Assembly: GCA_965226245.1 (NCBI GenBank)
Contig: CBDDCL010000015.1
Location: 5,704,001-5,768,000, forward strand
From: CBDCYS01 sp965226245
GTDB taxonomy: Bacteria; Acidobacteriota; Terriglobia; Bryobacterales; UBA6623
DNA length: 64,000 nucleotides
Direction: 5' to 3'
Every line of letters starts with the position of its first letter. The stretch's first letter is position 1. Below are positions 33,505 through 43,424 of the stretch, piece by piece. The position numbers and the translations under genes are program-made. Below the pieces are notes generated by a model. It was given only the letters and a program-made list of their open reading frames with translations, did no database searches and was not told the origin of the DNA.

Positions 33505-34974
33505 TTACGCCAGCTTCTTCCTCAGCAACTCATTAACGACCTTGGGATTCGCCTGGCCCCGCGTCGCCTTCATGATCTGTCCAACGAAGAACCCAAGCAC
33601 TCCCGTCTTGCCCCCGCGATAGGTTTCGACCTGTTTTTGATTGCCGGCGATGACCTCATCGATCAGCTTTTCGAGTTCGCCGGTGTCGCTGATCTGCTTC
33701 AGGCCCTCGGCCTCGATGATCTCGCTCGCCGCGCGGCCGCTGTCGAACATTTTGGCGAACACTTCCTTCCCCAGCTTTCCGGAGATCGTTCCAGCACTGA
33801 TCAATTTGACCAGCTCGCCCAGCTCTCGCGCCGAAACGGGCGATTCCGCTACCTTCTTGCCCGCTGTGTTGAGCGCCCCGCTGAGATCCCCCTGTACCCA
33901 GTTGGCCGCTTGCTTGGGCTCGCCCGAAACCTTGGCAACCTGCTCAAAATAGTCCCCGATGTCCTGTGTCAAGGTAAGAACGCGAGCATCGTACTCCGAC
34001 ACGCCGTAGTCCCCGGAGAAGCGCCGGCGCCGCGCCGCGGGCAGCTCCGGCATCGACTCCCGCGCCTGCTGCTTCCATTCGTCACTAATGATGAGCGGCA
34101 TCAAGTCAGGCTCGGGGAAGTAACGATAGTCGTGGGCGTGCTCCTTCGACCTCATGGCCACCGTCACGCCGCTGTTGACGTTGTAAAGCCGCGTCTCCTG
34201 CCGAATCTCGCCGCCGACTTCGATCACGCCGACCTGCCGCGCAATCTCGTACTCAATCGCCTGTTTCAAGAAGCGGAAGGAGTTGAGGTTCTTCACTTCG
34301 GCTCTCGTACCGAACTTGTCCGTGCCGCGGGCGCGGACGGAAATATTGGCGTCGCAGCGCAAGTGGCCCTTCTCCATATCGCAAGTCGATACCCCGACGT
34401 ACTGCATTGTCAGCTTCAACTCATTCAAGTAGGCGACAGCTTCCGCGGCGCTGCGAATGTCGGGCTCGCTCACGATTTCCGCCAGCGGGACACCGGTGCG
34501 GTTGAGGTCCACGTAGCTGTAGCGATCGCTGTCGCTAAACCCGTCGTGGGTGTTTTTCCCGGCATCGTCCTCGAGATGAAGACGCGTGATGCCGACGCGC
34601 TTTGTGCCCTTCTCGAGAGGCGCGTCGAGCCAGCCGTGCTCGGCCAGCGGCTGATCGAATTGCGAAATCTGGTAGCCCTTCGGCAGATCCGGATAAAAGT
34701 AATTCTTGCGCGCGAACCGCGAAAACGGCCGCACCTCGCAGTTCAGCGCCAAAGACGCCCGGATCGCCTTGTTGACGACCTCGCGGTTGAGCACCGGGAG
34801 CGCCCCCGGCAGGCCCAGGCAAACCGGACAGGTCTGGGTATTGGGGGGATTGCCAAATTCCGTGGAACAGGCGCAGAAAATCTTTGTCTTTGTCGAAAGC
34901 TGGACGTGGACTTCCAGACCGATCACCGGCTCGTATTTCGCGATGGTCTCGGGATCGGCAAGACCCACTTCCAT
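33505..34974 (-). CDS. gatB: Asp-tRNA(Asn)/Glu-tRNA(Gln) amidotransferase subunit B
   Basis: This 489-residue subunit transamidates misacylated tRNA. Hallmarks: YEPVIGLEVHVQLSTKTKIFC, the Zn-type Cys set in CACSTEFG...CPVCLGLPG, FSRFARKNYFYPDLPKGYQISQFDQPL, ITRLHLEDDAGKNTHD, YVDLNRTGVPLAEIVSEPD, LRCDANISVR, and a C-terminal GatB/Yqey domain. Start at ATG 34974 (MEVGLAD); the longer frame adds a non-family N-terminus. gatA and gatC are not beside it. Confidence 0.97.
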   Translation of the reverse strand: MEVGLADPETIAKYEPVIGLEVHVQLSTKTKIFCACSTEFGNPPNTQTCPVCLGLPGALPVLNREVVNKAIRASLALNCEVRPFSRFARKNYFYPDLPKGYQISQFDQPLAEHGWLDAPLEKGTKRVGITRLHLEDDAGKNTHDGFSDSDRYSYVDLNRTGVPLAEIVSEPDIRSAAEAVAYLNELKLTMQYVGVSTCDMEKGHLRCDANISVRARGTDKFGTRAEVKNLNSFRFLKQAIEYEIARQVGVIEVGGEIRQETRLYNVNSGVTVAMRSKEHAHDYRYFPEPDLMPLIISDEWKQQARESMPELPAARRRRFSGDYGVSEYDARVLTLTQDIGDYFEQVAKVSGEPKQAANWVQGDLSGALNTAGKKVAESPVSARELGELVKLISAGTISGKLGKEVFAKMFDSGRAASEIIEAEGLKQISDTGELEKLIDEVIAGNQKQVETYRGGKTGVLGFFVGQIMKATRGQANPKVVNELLRKKLA

Positions 34975-35154
34975 GACTTCCACGCAGCTCTCCTGTCTTG
35001 GGGCGGTTGAAACCTCGAACGGCATTATAGCAGGGGGTCTGGAACAGCTTCGGCCAGCGGGTAGTGAGCTGATTCTGCGTTGCTCGTGGTGTGGCCATAC
35101 AACGGCGGCCCGCCAGTGGATCATGACGGTCAACTACTTATCGCCCTAGCCTAG

Positions 35155-36618
35155 CAGCCCGTGGCAGAAGTGGCTGTTTTCAAGCGGTGCGAGCGGGACC
35201 GAAGATTCGCGGTTGCCAGTCGAGTCGGAAGGGTCCGTTGACCAGCCGCGTCCACAACCCAAGCAAAAGCGCTTGCCGCGCCGAAAAGGGCCGCCTGACG
35301 GCCTCCCAGAGCGAATCGAAGGCCTTTTTCGCTTCTGCCAGCCCGCGCGGCGTGCCCGCTCCCAGCTCCTTCCTCAGCAGCAGCGACAAGTTGAACGCGC
35401 CGCCGTGAATCAGCAGCCGTTTCAAGATATTTTCGTGGCCGCGCAAGTGCGTCCGCCGCATCCGGCCGGTCTCATATAAGTGAGCAAAACTGCGTTCCAC
35501 CCGCTCGCCGCGCATCCGTCGCCGGTTGCCATACACCGCTTGTTGCTGCCGCCGCTTGCCGCACCAGTTGCGCCGCCCGCGGTCCGGTTCATTGATGTAA
35601 GAACGCAGCTCCAGCGCCGTCAGGTCCGTCAGCACGTCGTTGCTGTGATAGCCCTTGTCGGCCACCACTTCTTGCAGCCCTTGGGGAGACAGTTGCTCGT
35701 TCGCCTGCTGGTCTTGGGCGACCGCGGCGACTTGCTCCGCGGCCGCGCTAATCGTCTCGGACACGGTGCTCGTGTCGCCCAGATCGGCGCCTTGCACGGT
35801 CAGCGCCAGCAGCGCGCCCGTCTGCAGGTCCACGGCGTGCTCGGCCTTGTGCGCCAAGTGCGTGCGCCCGTCTTTCATTTTTGTGATCTTGGCGTCGGGG
35901 TCATGCGGATTCGTCCAATCCTTGTTGGAGCCTTTGTTTTTGCGCTTTTTGTCCAGCTTGGCCAGCTGCTCGCGGGTCGGCGTCTCGATCCCCGACTCCG
36001 CCGCCAGCCCCTTGAGAAACTCTTCGTAGGCCTCGCCGCTGTCGCGCCGCACGATCGAGCGCAACGCCGCGTTGGCCTCCAGCGTGGTGGCATCGACCGC
36101 AATCGTGCCGCCTTTCAACAGACCCTGCTGGGCGAGCAATTGCAGCACCCAGGTGAACACTTCGCGGTGCGTTTCGACGTCGATCAGGCGGCGCGTACGC
36201 GAGATCGTCGAATGATCGGGCGTGAATTCGTCGAGCTCGATGGCGAGAAAGCGCCGCAGCGAGATCGAATCGGCCAGGCGCCAAGCGATGCCGCGCTCGC
36301 TGTCGATGCCTTCGAGGTAGCCGATCAACAGGCAGCGGAAGTAGCTGCCGGGCGTCAGCGAGGGACGGCCCATGTGCGCCGCGTAGAACTTCTCGCAGCG
36401 CTGTTCGGCGAAGTCGTCGAAGCCGTGCTCGTCGAGCAGCTCGTTGAGCCTGCGATAAAACGGGTGGGCCGCTGTGTGTGGCAGATCCGCGGCGGCGACC
36501 CACAGCCCTTTCTGGCGCTGCCGCTGGTTGCGTCGTCCCATTGCCATGAAACAATTATACACCAAGATGTTTTAATTGTAAAGTATTTTATGTATTCTTG
36601 TACTTTTACCACGGGCTG
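35155..36618 (-). mobile_element. IS1182-family insertion sequence at a CTAG site
   Basis: The element is bounded by CAGCCCGTGG (from 35155) and its complement CCACGGGCTG (to 36618), with the 4-base direct repeat CTAG on either side (35151-35154 and 36619-36622), a plausible target duplication. It carries one intact transposase gene. A lone fragment of the same end lies at 54968. Confidence 0.85.
35180..36565 (-). CDS. IS1182-family transposase
   Basis: This 461-residue transposase has an N-terminal DUF772-like domain (GRPSLTPGSYFRCLLIGYLEGIDSERGIAWRLADSISLRRFL, DHSTISRTRR) and a DDE domain with the first Asp in IAVDATTLEANA, the second in ADKGYHSNDVL and the Glu in VERSFAHLYETG. Translation probably starts at one of the ATGs near 36550. 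It appears intact. Confidence 0.92.
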   Translation of the reverse strand: MVYNCFMAMGRRNQRQRQKGLWVAAADLPHTAAHPFYRRLNELLDEHGFDDFAEQRCEKFYAAHMGRPSLTPGSYFRCLLIGYLEGIDSERGIAWRLADSISLRRFLAIELDEFTPDHSTISRTRRLIDVETHREVFTWVLQLLAQQGLLKGGTIAVDATTLEANAALRSIVRRDSGEAYEEFLKGLAAESGIETPTREQLAKLDKKRKNKGSNKDWTNPHDPDAKITKMKDGRTHLAHKAEHAVDLQTGALLALTVQGADLGDTSTVSETISAAAEQVAAVAQDQQANEQLSPQGLQEVVADKGYHSNDVLTDLTALELRSYINEPDRGRRNWCGKRRQQQAVYGNRRRMRGERVERSFAHLYETGRMRRTHLRGHENILKRLLIHGGAFNLSLLLRKELGAGTPRGLAEAKKAFDSLWEAVRRPFSARQALLLGLWTRLVNGPFRLDWQPRIFGPARTA

Positions 36619-36634
36619 CTAGGAGCGAGCGCGG

Positions 36635-36929
36635 CTATAGCGTCGTACGCCCAGCAGCCGAAGACTCGAAGTTTTGCGCCTCCTGCGGCAACCCTATCTC
36701 CACGAAGTGTTTCGCTAGTCCCCAAGGTCCAGACAAGAACTGTCGGGACCTCTCAAGGAGGGTTGCTCGATGCCGCTCGGTGGGAATACAGAAGTAGAAC
36801 CGAACCGACTGGCGCTTGAAGACGAATGCCCACGGCGGAGTTGCACCAGGCAGTCGTGACAACCTGTCGATCTCCGCTTTGACCTGGTCTTGTGCGTGAC
36901 CCTTGCGTGTCAAGTGGTGATAGACCAAC
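36635..36929 (-). pseudogene. 3' part of the interrupted hypothetical gene
   Basis: This fragment (VYHHLTRKGHAQDQVKAEID to the stop at 36635) continues the frame of 39131-38584 once the ISKra4 copy 2 and one 9-bp target duplication are removed. Together they give a 277-residue protein. See the 5' part. Confidence 0.85.
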
Positions 36930-37023
36930 GGGTGCGCGACATAGAAGTGAGTATTTCAGCAGGCTCTTTATTGTGGCCAATATCCTTGCGTATGTGTTAC
37001 GCTAGGAACAGGAGGTCACTTCC

Positions 37024-37425
37024 ATGCCTGATTCCCTCGAGCAACTGCAGCAACAGCGTACCGACATCGTCCGCCAGATCGGCGAGCTGGGCGATCTGCG
37101 CCCCGGTTCGATCACCAGCACCTCGGGGCGTTGCGGCAAACCAAGCTGCCGCTGCCATCGCCCCGGTCAACCGGGGCACGGTCCCCATACCCGCCTCACC
37201 TATAAGGCCGGTCGTAAGACCGTCACCGAGTCGCTGCCGACTCCGGCCGCGCTGGGCAAAGCCGAGCGCGAAGTGGCCGAGTTCCGCAAGTTCCAGCAAC
37301 TGAGCCGCGAGTTCGTGGAGCTCAATACCCGCATCTGCAAACAGCGGCCGCTGCAGCTTGAGGCGCAGACCCCCCAGGAAAAAAAACGGCCGCCGCCATC
37401 CAGCAAGAGGTCGCGCGCGAACTAG
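37024..37425 (+). CDS. ISKra4 upstream frame (copy 2)
   Basis: Identical in translation to the first frame of copy 1 (133 residues). The A8 run for frameshifting is at 37379-37386. Confidence 0.8.
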   Translation: MPDSLEQLQQQRTDIVRQIGELGDLRPGSITSTSGRCGKPSCRCHRPGQPGHGPHTRLTYKAGRKTVTESLPTPAALGKAEREVAEFRKFQQLSREFVELNTRICKQRPLQLEAQTPQEKKRPPPSSKRSRAN

Positions 37426-37433
37426 ACCAGCTA

Positions 37434-38559
37434 TTGCGCGTGCTGTTCAGCGGGCGGCGCAAGACAGGCCACTGGGATCTGGAAGCCGTCGAGATGGCGG
37501 TGCGCTCGGCGATGCACCAAGCTGGCGCCGCCGCCCTCTCCGAACTGCTGCAATGGGCAGCCCCAGCGGCCGGCCAGCGGAGCCTTCCCTGTTGTTGCGG
37601 CCACCAAGCTCACTACCGGGAACTGCGCTCCAAGTCGGTTCTCACCGCCCTGGGCAGGGTGCATATATCGCGCCCCTACTACCTGTGCGGGCACTGTCAC
37701 AGCGGCCAATTTCCGGCCGACGCTGAACTCGACATCGCCCAAACGGAATGCTCTCCTGGGGTACGCCGTATGCAGGCGATGGTGGGCCAGGAGGCTCCCT
37801 TCGATCACGGGCGCCGGCAGCTGGAACTGCTGGCGGGTCTGGAAGTGACCGCCAAGGCGGTGGAGCGGACGGCGGAGGGGATTGGAGAGGATATCGCGGC
37901 GCGGGAGCAGAGCGAGATCCAGCGGGCGATGCAGTTGGAGCTGCCGCTGGTGGTGGGGGAACCCGTTCCGATCCTGTACATCGAAATGGATGGGACCGGA
38001 ATTCCGGTGGTGCGCAAAGAGACGGTGGGCCGAGCGGGCAAAAGGAAGGGAGAGGCGGCCCACACCCGCGAAGCTAAGTTGGGCTGCGTGTTCACTCAAA
38101 CGAAGTGGGACGAAGAGGGCTACCCCATCCGCGATCCGGACTCGACCAGCTACAGCGGCGCCATTGAGACCGCCGACGAGTTTGGCAAACGCATGTAAGG
38201 CCCAGCAACGGTGTTGGATCACGATCCATCAGGACCACCTCGACCAGGGGCGGATGGAAGAGTTAGTGTGCTCGCTGCGGTCGGTCGAATGCTCGAGTCC
38301 CCAACTCGCGGAAGAGTTCCGCGACGAAGCCAAATACTTTGAAAAGAATGCCAAGCGGATGCGCTACCCAGAGTTTCGGCGCCAGCATCTGTTTGTCGGC
38401 TCGGGAGTGATCGAGGCCGGCTGCAAGAGTGTCATCGGCTCTCGCCTGAAACGGTCGGGCATGTTCTGGACCGTCCGCGGAGCCAACGCGATTCTGGCCC
38501 TTCGTTGCTGCCACCACAACGGCCGCTTCGAGGACTATTGGGAGGCCCGAGCGGCTTGA
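37434..38559 (+). pseudogene. ISKra4-family transposase, internally deleted (copy 2)
   Basis: The first 254 residues equal copy 1, then a 179-bp deletion puts a TAA right after GKRM. The C-terminal part (AQQRCWITIHQDHLDQ onward) survives in another frame up to 38559. The lost segment includes the second catalytic Asp (GDGAEWIW). Copy 1 could still mobilise this element in trans. Confidence 0.92.
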
Positions 38560-38583
38560 GCTCCACTTTCATGTCGCACACCC

Positions 38584-39131
38584 TAGACCAACACGCTCTT
38601 TCCCGATCCTAGGTACGGCGTAATCTCCTCGAGGTACACGTATTTCTGGCCTTGTTTCGTCAACGGTGGAGCCGAGCGGCATTCAAGGCCGTTGTCAGGG
38701 TCCAAGAAGACCAAATCGGCGGCGCTGACCGCCTTTCTGGCCTGCTCGTTGTACAGAGCCCTTCGTTCGAATCTTCTACTCTTGGGCCTTGACGGAAGGT
38801 CACTAAAGGTGAGTGGCTTTTCAAAGAAACTCGTTCCTGCCGGCAAGATTTTTCTACTGGGGATCGCATCGACCTTCCGGTCGTCTTCATCGACTATTGC
38901 TTCAAGTTGGTCGAATAAGACGCAATCACATGGTCGAAGATCTTGGCGACGGCTCTTCAGGTAACCGATGAGTTTCCCGTCATTATTCGACTCTGCGTCG
39001 GGGTTGAGGTACCAAACGACCCCGAGGCGCAAATCATCCCTCGCCAGTGCCTTCAGCAGTCCGTACTTGCCAAAATCACCGACGTCGCCAACATAGCGGT
39101 CCTGCATGTCTGCCGACATTATTTCACACAA
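38584..39131 (-). pseudogene. 5' part of a conserved hypothetical gene split by ISKra4
   Basis: From ATG 39131 (or 39119) the protein reads MQDRYVGDVGDFGKYGLLKAL, VVWYLNPDAESNNDGKLIGYL and a DLVFLDPDNGLECR motif that resembles a methyltransferase-like DPPY loop, up to GSGKSVLV, where the IS begins; the rest is at 36929-36635. I know this as a widespread family without assigned function. The intact gene would encode 277 residues; the frame is perfectly kept across the removed IS. Confidence 0.75.
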
Positions 39132-39261
39132 GTAGGGTCACGCTCACCAAAGGGCAGTGCGCTAAATCTGCAGAATTAGCTCACTACCGGCCAGCGCGGC
39201 CTCTCAATGCCAGTTGATCCTCGGGCCTCGATTGGCCGGATTCGCTATGCTGTTCCAAGTT

Positions 39262-41169
39262 ATGTCAGGAAAAATCAATCGGCGCGGTTTTCTAACAAGC
39301 ACGGCAGCGGGCTTGGCCGCCGCTCGGTCGGCAACGCCACAGTCTCAGCCCTCTGGGCAGCCGAATGTGCTGCTGATCATGACCGATCAGCAATCGAACT
39401 CGGCGCTGGGAGCCAATGGCAACCCCTACCTGAAGACTCCAGCCATGGACAGCCTCGTGGCCGAGGGCGTCAGCTTCCTGCAGTCCTATTGCACCTACCC
39501 GGTTTGCTCCCCCGCCCGCGGCAGCATCATGACCGGACGCATGCCGCACGAAACAGGAGTGCGCAAGAACAGCCAGGCGATCGTTGCAGGCATGGTCACG
39601 ATGGGCGAACACTTTCGCGCCAACGGGTACGAAACCTACTACGGCGGAAAGTGGCACATCCCGCAAGGGTTCGGCAAGCCTCCCGGCTTCCACCACCTGA
39701 TCGGCGGGAATTCGTTGGGGGCCAACATGGACGAGCCGCTGGCCACCGAATGCATACGCTTTTTGACCGGCAACCCGTCCAAGCCTTTTCTGTTACCTGA
39801 ATTATGCATTGCGGGGTGCACCTGAGGAGGGCTGAGCCGCAAGGGACCATTGGGGAACGCCCGAAAACATGGGGTAAAAAGGTAGGCTGGCAAAGATTCC
39901 AGCTTCACCAGCCAACCCAAAGGAGGTCACCCAAATGGTTACCAAGCGAAAACAGCATAGCTCCCAAAGGGCCGTCAAACAAGGCCCAGCCGTGACGGTC
40001 TCGCAGCCCAATAAAATCGGGGCATCCACGCCTTGACAACTTCCGCGGCAGGAAGCCGACTCCCTACGGCGGCTTGCCGCCGGTAGTCGAGAGGGCGTTG
40101 ATCTGAGAGCCTGGCTATGCGCTATGCATAAAATTTTATGCACTGGCCGCAACGTACTGGAAACACGCCACTTCGGAGCGGGGTTTTGCCGACGCGGATT
40201 CTGGGCGGGAGGGGAAACCGGGGACGGAGAAGCCAAAAGACCAGTTGCCGAGCTCCCACCTTACGACGGCCGTCAAGCCGCTACGAACGCAGCCGCACTC
40301 GCAAAGCGAATCTGTGCATAATTCAGGTGTTAGTGGCCTCGTTCATGAATCCGCACGACGTGTGCCATTGGATTCGCGGACACGAAGGAAGCCGTGACTA
40401 CGAGTCAACGTCCGGCTTCCCGCCGGCTCCAGGCAACATGTGGCGGGACCCGCAGGAACCTGAGTACATCCAGTATCACCGCACGGCCAACTACGGCCGC
40501 ATGTCCAACTCGCTCCACATTTCGAAAGAGTGGAAAGCCGATGATTTCCGGCATTACTTGCATGACTACTACCGGCTGACCGAAGACGTCGACCGCCAGA
40601 TTGGGCGCGTGCTGTCGGCGCTGCGCTTCCGGGGTCTGGCCGACAACACATTGGTCGTGCTGACATCCGATCACGGAGAAGGCCTCGGCGCGCACCGCTG
40701 GACCCAAAAGGCGGCTTTTTGGGAAGAGACGGTCCGGGTACCGCTCATCGTTGCCGGCGCGGGCCTCAAGCGCAGAGGCGTCGTCGATGACCGCTCACTT
40801 GTTTCAGGGATCGACATCTTGCCGACGATGTGCGACTACGCGGGAATACCGGCGCCCGAAGCAGTGCGCGGGCGCAGCCTGCGGCCGGCGCTGGAGGGGG
40901 ACGGCTGGGACCGATCCTACGTTGTCTCCGAGCTTTCCCACCTGGGCTTCCCCGATCGCCAGGGCCGCATGCTGCGAACCCAGCGTTACAAATACATCGT
41001 GTTCAACGGCGGCGCCAGGCCCGAGCAGCTATTCGATTTGCAGCTCGACCCAGGCGAGGTACACAACCTGGCAGGCAGGGAAGACGGGCAACAACAGCTT
41101 CTCGATCACCGCAATCTGCTGCGCCAGTGGATTGAAGAAACCCGCGACGATTTCCGTTCGCCGGTGTAG
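39262..41169 (+). pseudogene. Tat-exported sulfatase split by a 532-bp insert
   Basis: The N-terminal part (to 39795) has a twin-arginine signal (NRRGFLTSTAAG), QPNVLLIMTDQQ metal ligands and the sulfatase signature CSPARGSIMTGR whose Cys becomes formylglycine. The C-terminal part (from 40333) has SFMNPHDVCHW, the DHGEG.GAHRWTQK site and YVVSELSH. Removing the 532-bp insert and one 5-bp duplication joins GNPSKPFLL to VASFMNPHD in frame and restores 456 residues. As it stands, the protein stops at 39825. The intact enzyme would cleave sulfate esters in the envelope. Confidence 0.92.
39796..40327. mobile_element. 532-bp MITE-like insertion with 5-bp target duplication
   Basis: Perfect 13-bp terminal inverted repeats CCTGAATTATGCA (39796-39808) and TGCATAATTCAGG (40315-40327) are flanked by TGTTA at 39791-39795 and 40328-40332. 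Inside, a GGAGG site precedes a 34-codon frame (MVTKRKQHSSQRAVKQGP, 39935 on) that looks like the basic N-terminus of a transposase cut short, and an 18-bp perfect palindrome TGCATAAAATTTTATGCA lies at 40125-40142. It is probably an internally deleted IS; IS1380 is one candidate family but I am not sure. Confidence 0.88.
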
Positions 41170-41427
41170 CAACGCTGTGACGTGGCATCCGCTCCGCTAC
41201 GATGTATTGCCGGTAACGGATACTGGAAGCGCCGGGTTCAACCCTCACACCCATCGGTCCCCTGGCGTTACACCTGGACTCCTCGAGGTATGGAACCATG
41301 GACGAAGCCATCCGCGAACCGGCAGGTCATTGGACTTGTCACTGGACTAAGACGCCGCTCACTTCCGAGCGGCCTTGATCGAAGGTGATCCGCGGCCAGC
41401 GGCCCTGATCGCCCTCTGCCGGCTGTC

Positions 41428-43294
41428 ATGCCCAAGTTCGTTGTCATTGACCATTCCATAAGGGACCAGGCTGGGCATCATTACGGATATGCCGCGCACG
41501 TGCTCCGAGCGGCGGAACGAGCCGGCTACCAGCCGGTTTTGGCAACCCATCGCGGATTTCCGAATCGTGCGCAGGCGCCGTGGCCGATTCCGCGGGTCTA
41601 CGAGTTCGATTTCTGGGCGGAGTTGCCCGCCGGCCGGACGCGCCGTTTCCTTCGTTCAATCGCCAATTGGGTTTTTCGAACCTGGGCTGATTTCAGGAGC
41701 CGTCTTCTCTACAAGACACGGAATGCGACAGACAACCCGGCCCGACGGTCGCGTGACGAGTCGCCGTCTGGGCTGGAATCCCTTCACAAGCTCATCAAGT
41801 TGCTCGCGGATGTCTATCGCCGAACACTTGGTCACAATCGCCCAGTGCCGCGCGAGAAGGCCGAGAAGGCTTTCGGCCGGGACCCGAAGCTGCTCTTCGA
41901 AAAGGTCGCCCTCGGGCCGCGCGACGTCGTTTTCATTCCGACAATTTCACATAGCGACATGCTGGGTTTGCTCGATTTTTTTCGTGCAAGCTCTTGTGGC
42001 GCTGAGGCATCTTGGCATCTTCTGTTCCGCAGAAATCTCCCCGACCCTTCTCTTCAGGGCGATGCCGCCGCGGACCCGGCCCTGAGCGAGATTCGCAGCG
42101 CATTGGAGTCATTCCATCGGGAAACGGACAGCCGAAGAATCCATTTCCATACGGACTCTGAAGAGCTGACCGGGCAGTACGAGCAAGCGGGAACGCTTCG
42201 GTTTCGCACCCTCCCGATTCCACACACACAAGTCACCAAAGCCCATCGTGAACGAAGGGCCTCGCCGGATCACCTGCTTGGGTGACGCCCGCCGCGAGAA
42301 GGGCTACCATTTGCTGCCGGCCATTGCCTGGAATCTGAAGAAAGACTACCTGGAAACGGGCACGGCGCGGTTCGTTGTGCAATCCAATCCCAACTCGCGT
42401 GAGGGAGCAGTGGAGACCGCCATCCCCAGAGCGGAGCTGGCTTGTTTCCCTTCGTCGATGGTTGCCTTGTACGACGAACCGCTTTCGGCCGCCGCCTACA
42501 AAGACCTGTTGCTGTGCTCGGATATCACGCTGCTGCCTTATGAGAGAAACGCCTACCGCGCCCGGAGCTCGGGAATTCTCGCTGAGTCTCTTGCCGCCGG
42601 AATTCCCGTGATCGTCCCGGCGGGCACCTGGCTTTCCCGGCAGCTTCTGCTGGGGGGAAACGACGGCTACCCGGAAACCTTGCGGCATCAAATGACGCCT
42701 CTGGGCTCTTGCCAGCAGTCCTCGATCGCATGGACGTTCCGGAACGGTCCTGCGGGCAACGCAGCTAGGGTAGATCCCGGCAGCCTGGAAATCGGTTTCG
42801 AGCCGGTTCAGGGCTTGGTGCAAGTTCCCAGCGGCTCCACGCACTTGCTGGTGACGCTGGTATTTCGCGGACAGCGGCGCGAAGGCTTGTTGTGTCTAGA
42901 GGAAGAATCAGACCGGAACGCACCTGCCGCGAGATCGGGCCGGCACGTCCCCGCCAAGCGGGTTTTCTTGGAAGCAAGTAAGCCAGCCGGGAAATGCAGC
43001 GTCGTCGTTTCACTGTGGCCTGCATGCCGCCTGCTGCGTGCTGGTCTGCGAAGCAACGGAGCGGACCAGAAAATCGCTATGGAAGCCTTCCAAATTGATT
43101 TCCTTGGCCCGCGGCCCGGCCAGTCAGTTCCCCTCGGCTCCGTGGGACTTGCCTATCACGAGACACAGGAAATCCCCGATCTCATTCGGGAGATCGTCGA
43201 TCACTATCCCCATTACCGCAAGACGGCCAATCAGTTCGCCGGCGAATGGTGCAAATATCACAACGCGGACCGGCTAGTGGAGGAAGTCGGCTGA
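41428..43294 (+). pseudogene. Glycosyltransferase with a single-base frameshift
   Basis: The N-terminal frame (41428-42243; MPKFVVIDHSIRDQAGHHYGYAAHVLRAAERAGY) and the C-terminal frame (from ~42243; RRITCLGDARREKGYHLLPAI, SDITLLPYERNAYRARSSGILAESLAAGIPVI) form one GT-B-type glycosyltransferase. The frames switch at AAA of ACCAAAGCCC near 42237-42242: one A fewer would give VTKPIVNEGPRR. The C-terminal ~190 residues include a beta-rich accessory region. Family 4-like donors are likely. One base-call error would explain it, so the gene may be intact in reality. Confidence 0.75.
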
Positions 43295-43300
43295 CAGGAA

Positions 43301-43397
43301 GGCGTAAAAAAATGCTGGGGACAGTCAGCCGCGGCCAAATACTTCACCGACAAACAAGGACTTGGCAGCCGCTTGTGGCAGTCCCCGATTTTTCGCC
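43301..43397. repeat. GGGGACAG palindrome, copy 2
   Basis: Left arm 43301-43334 (GGCGTAAAAAAATGCTGGGGACAG start) and right arm 43369-43397 (...GGCAGTCCCCGATTTTTCGCC end) pair imperfectly; the GGGGAC core, A-run and GGCG ends match the copies at 30857 and 54525. It lies between two convergent glycosyltransferase genes. Confidence 0.65.
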
Positions 43398-43424
43398 GAA
43401 CCCGCTTGCACGACGGGCTGCCAG

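Larger units (their letters stand above)
36930..38583 (+). mobile_element. ISKra4-family insertion sequence, copy 2, with 9-bp target duplication
   Basis: This 1654-bp inverted copy of the element at 18037-19869 lacks 179 bp of the transposase gene (join at 38196/38197; in copy 1 the missing part is about 18424-18602). It is flanked by the perfect direct repeat TAGACCAAC at 36921-36929 and 38584-38592, so it inserted by itself. It interrupts a conserved hypothetical gene. Confidence 0.95.

Noticed and set aside
33397..35010. 537-codon open frame on the plus strand
   Set aside because: It is antisense to gatB, whose domains are unmistakable; the plus-strand frame is a G+C-driven shadow.
35480..36622. 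380-codon plus-strand frame
   Set aside because: It is the complement of the IS1182 transposase.
18037..38583. Composite transposon bounded by the two inverted ISKra4 copies
   Set aside because: Copy 2 has its own 9-bp duplication, so it inserted alone; the intervening genes (gatB, larB) are ordinary chromosomal genes.
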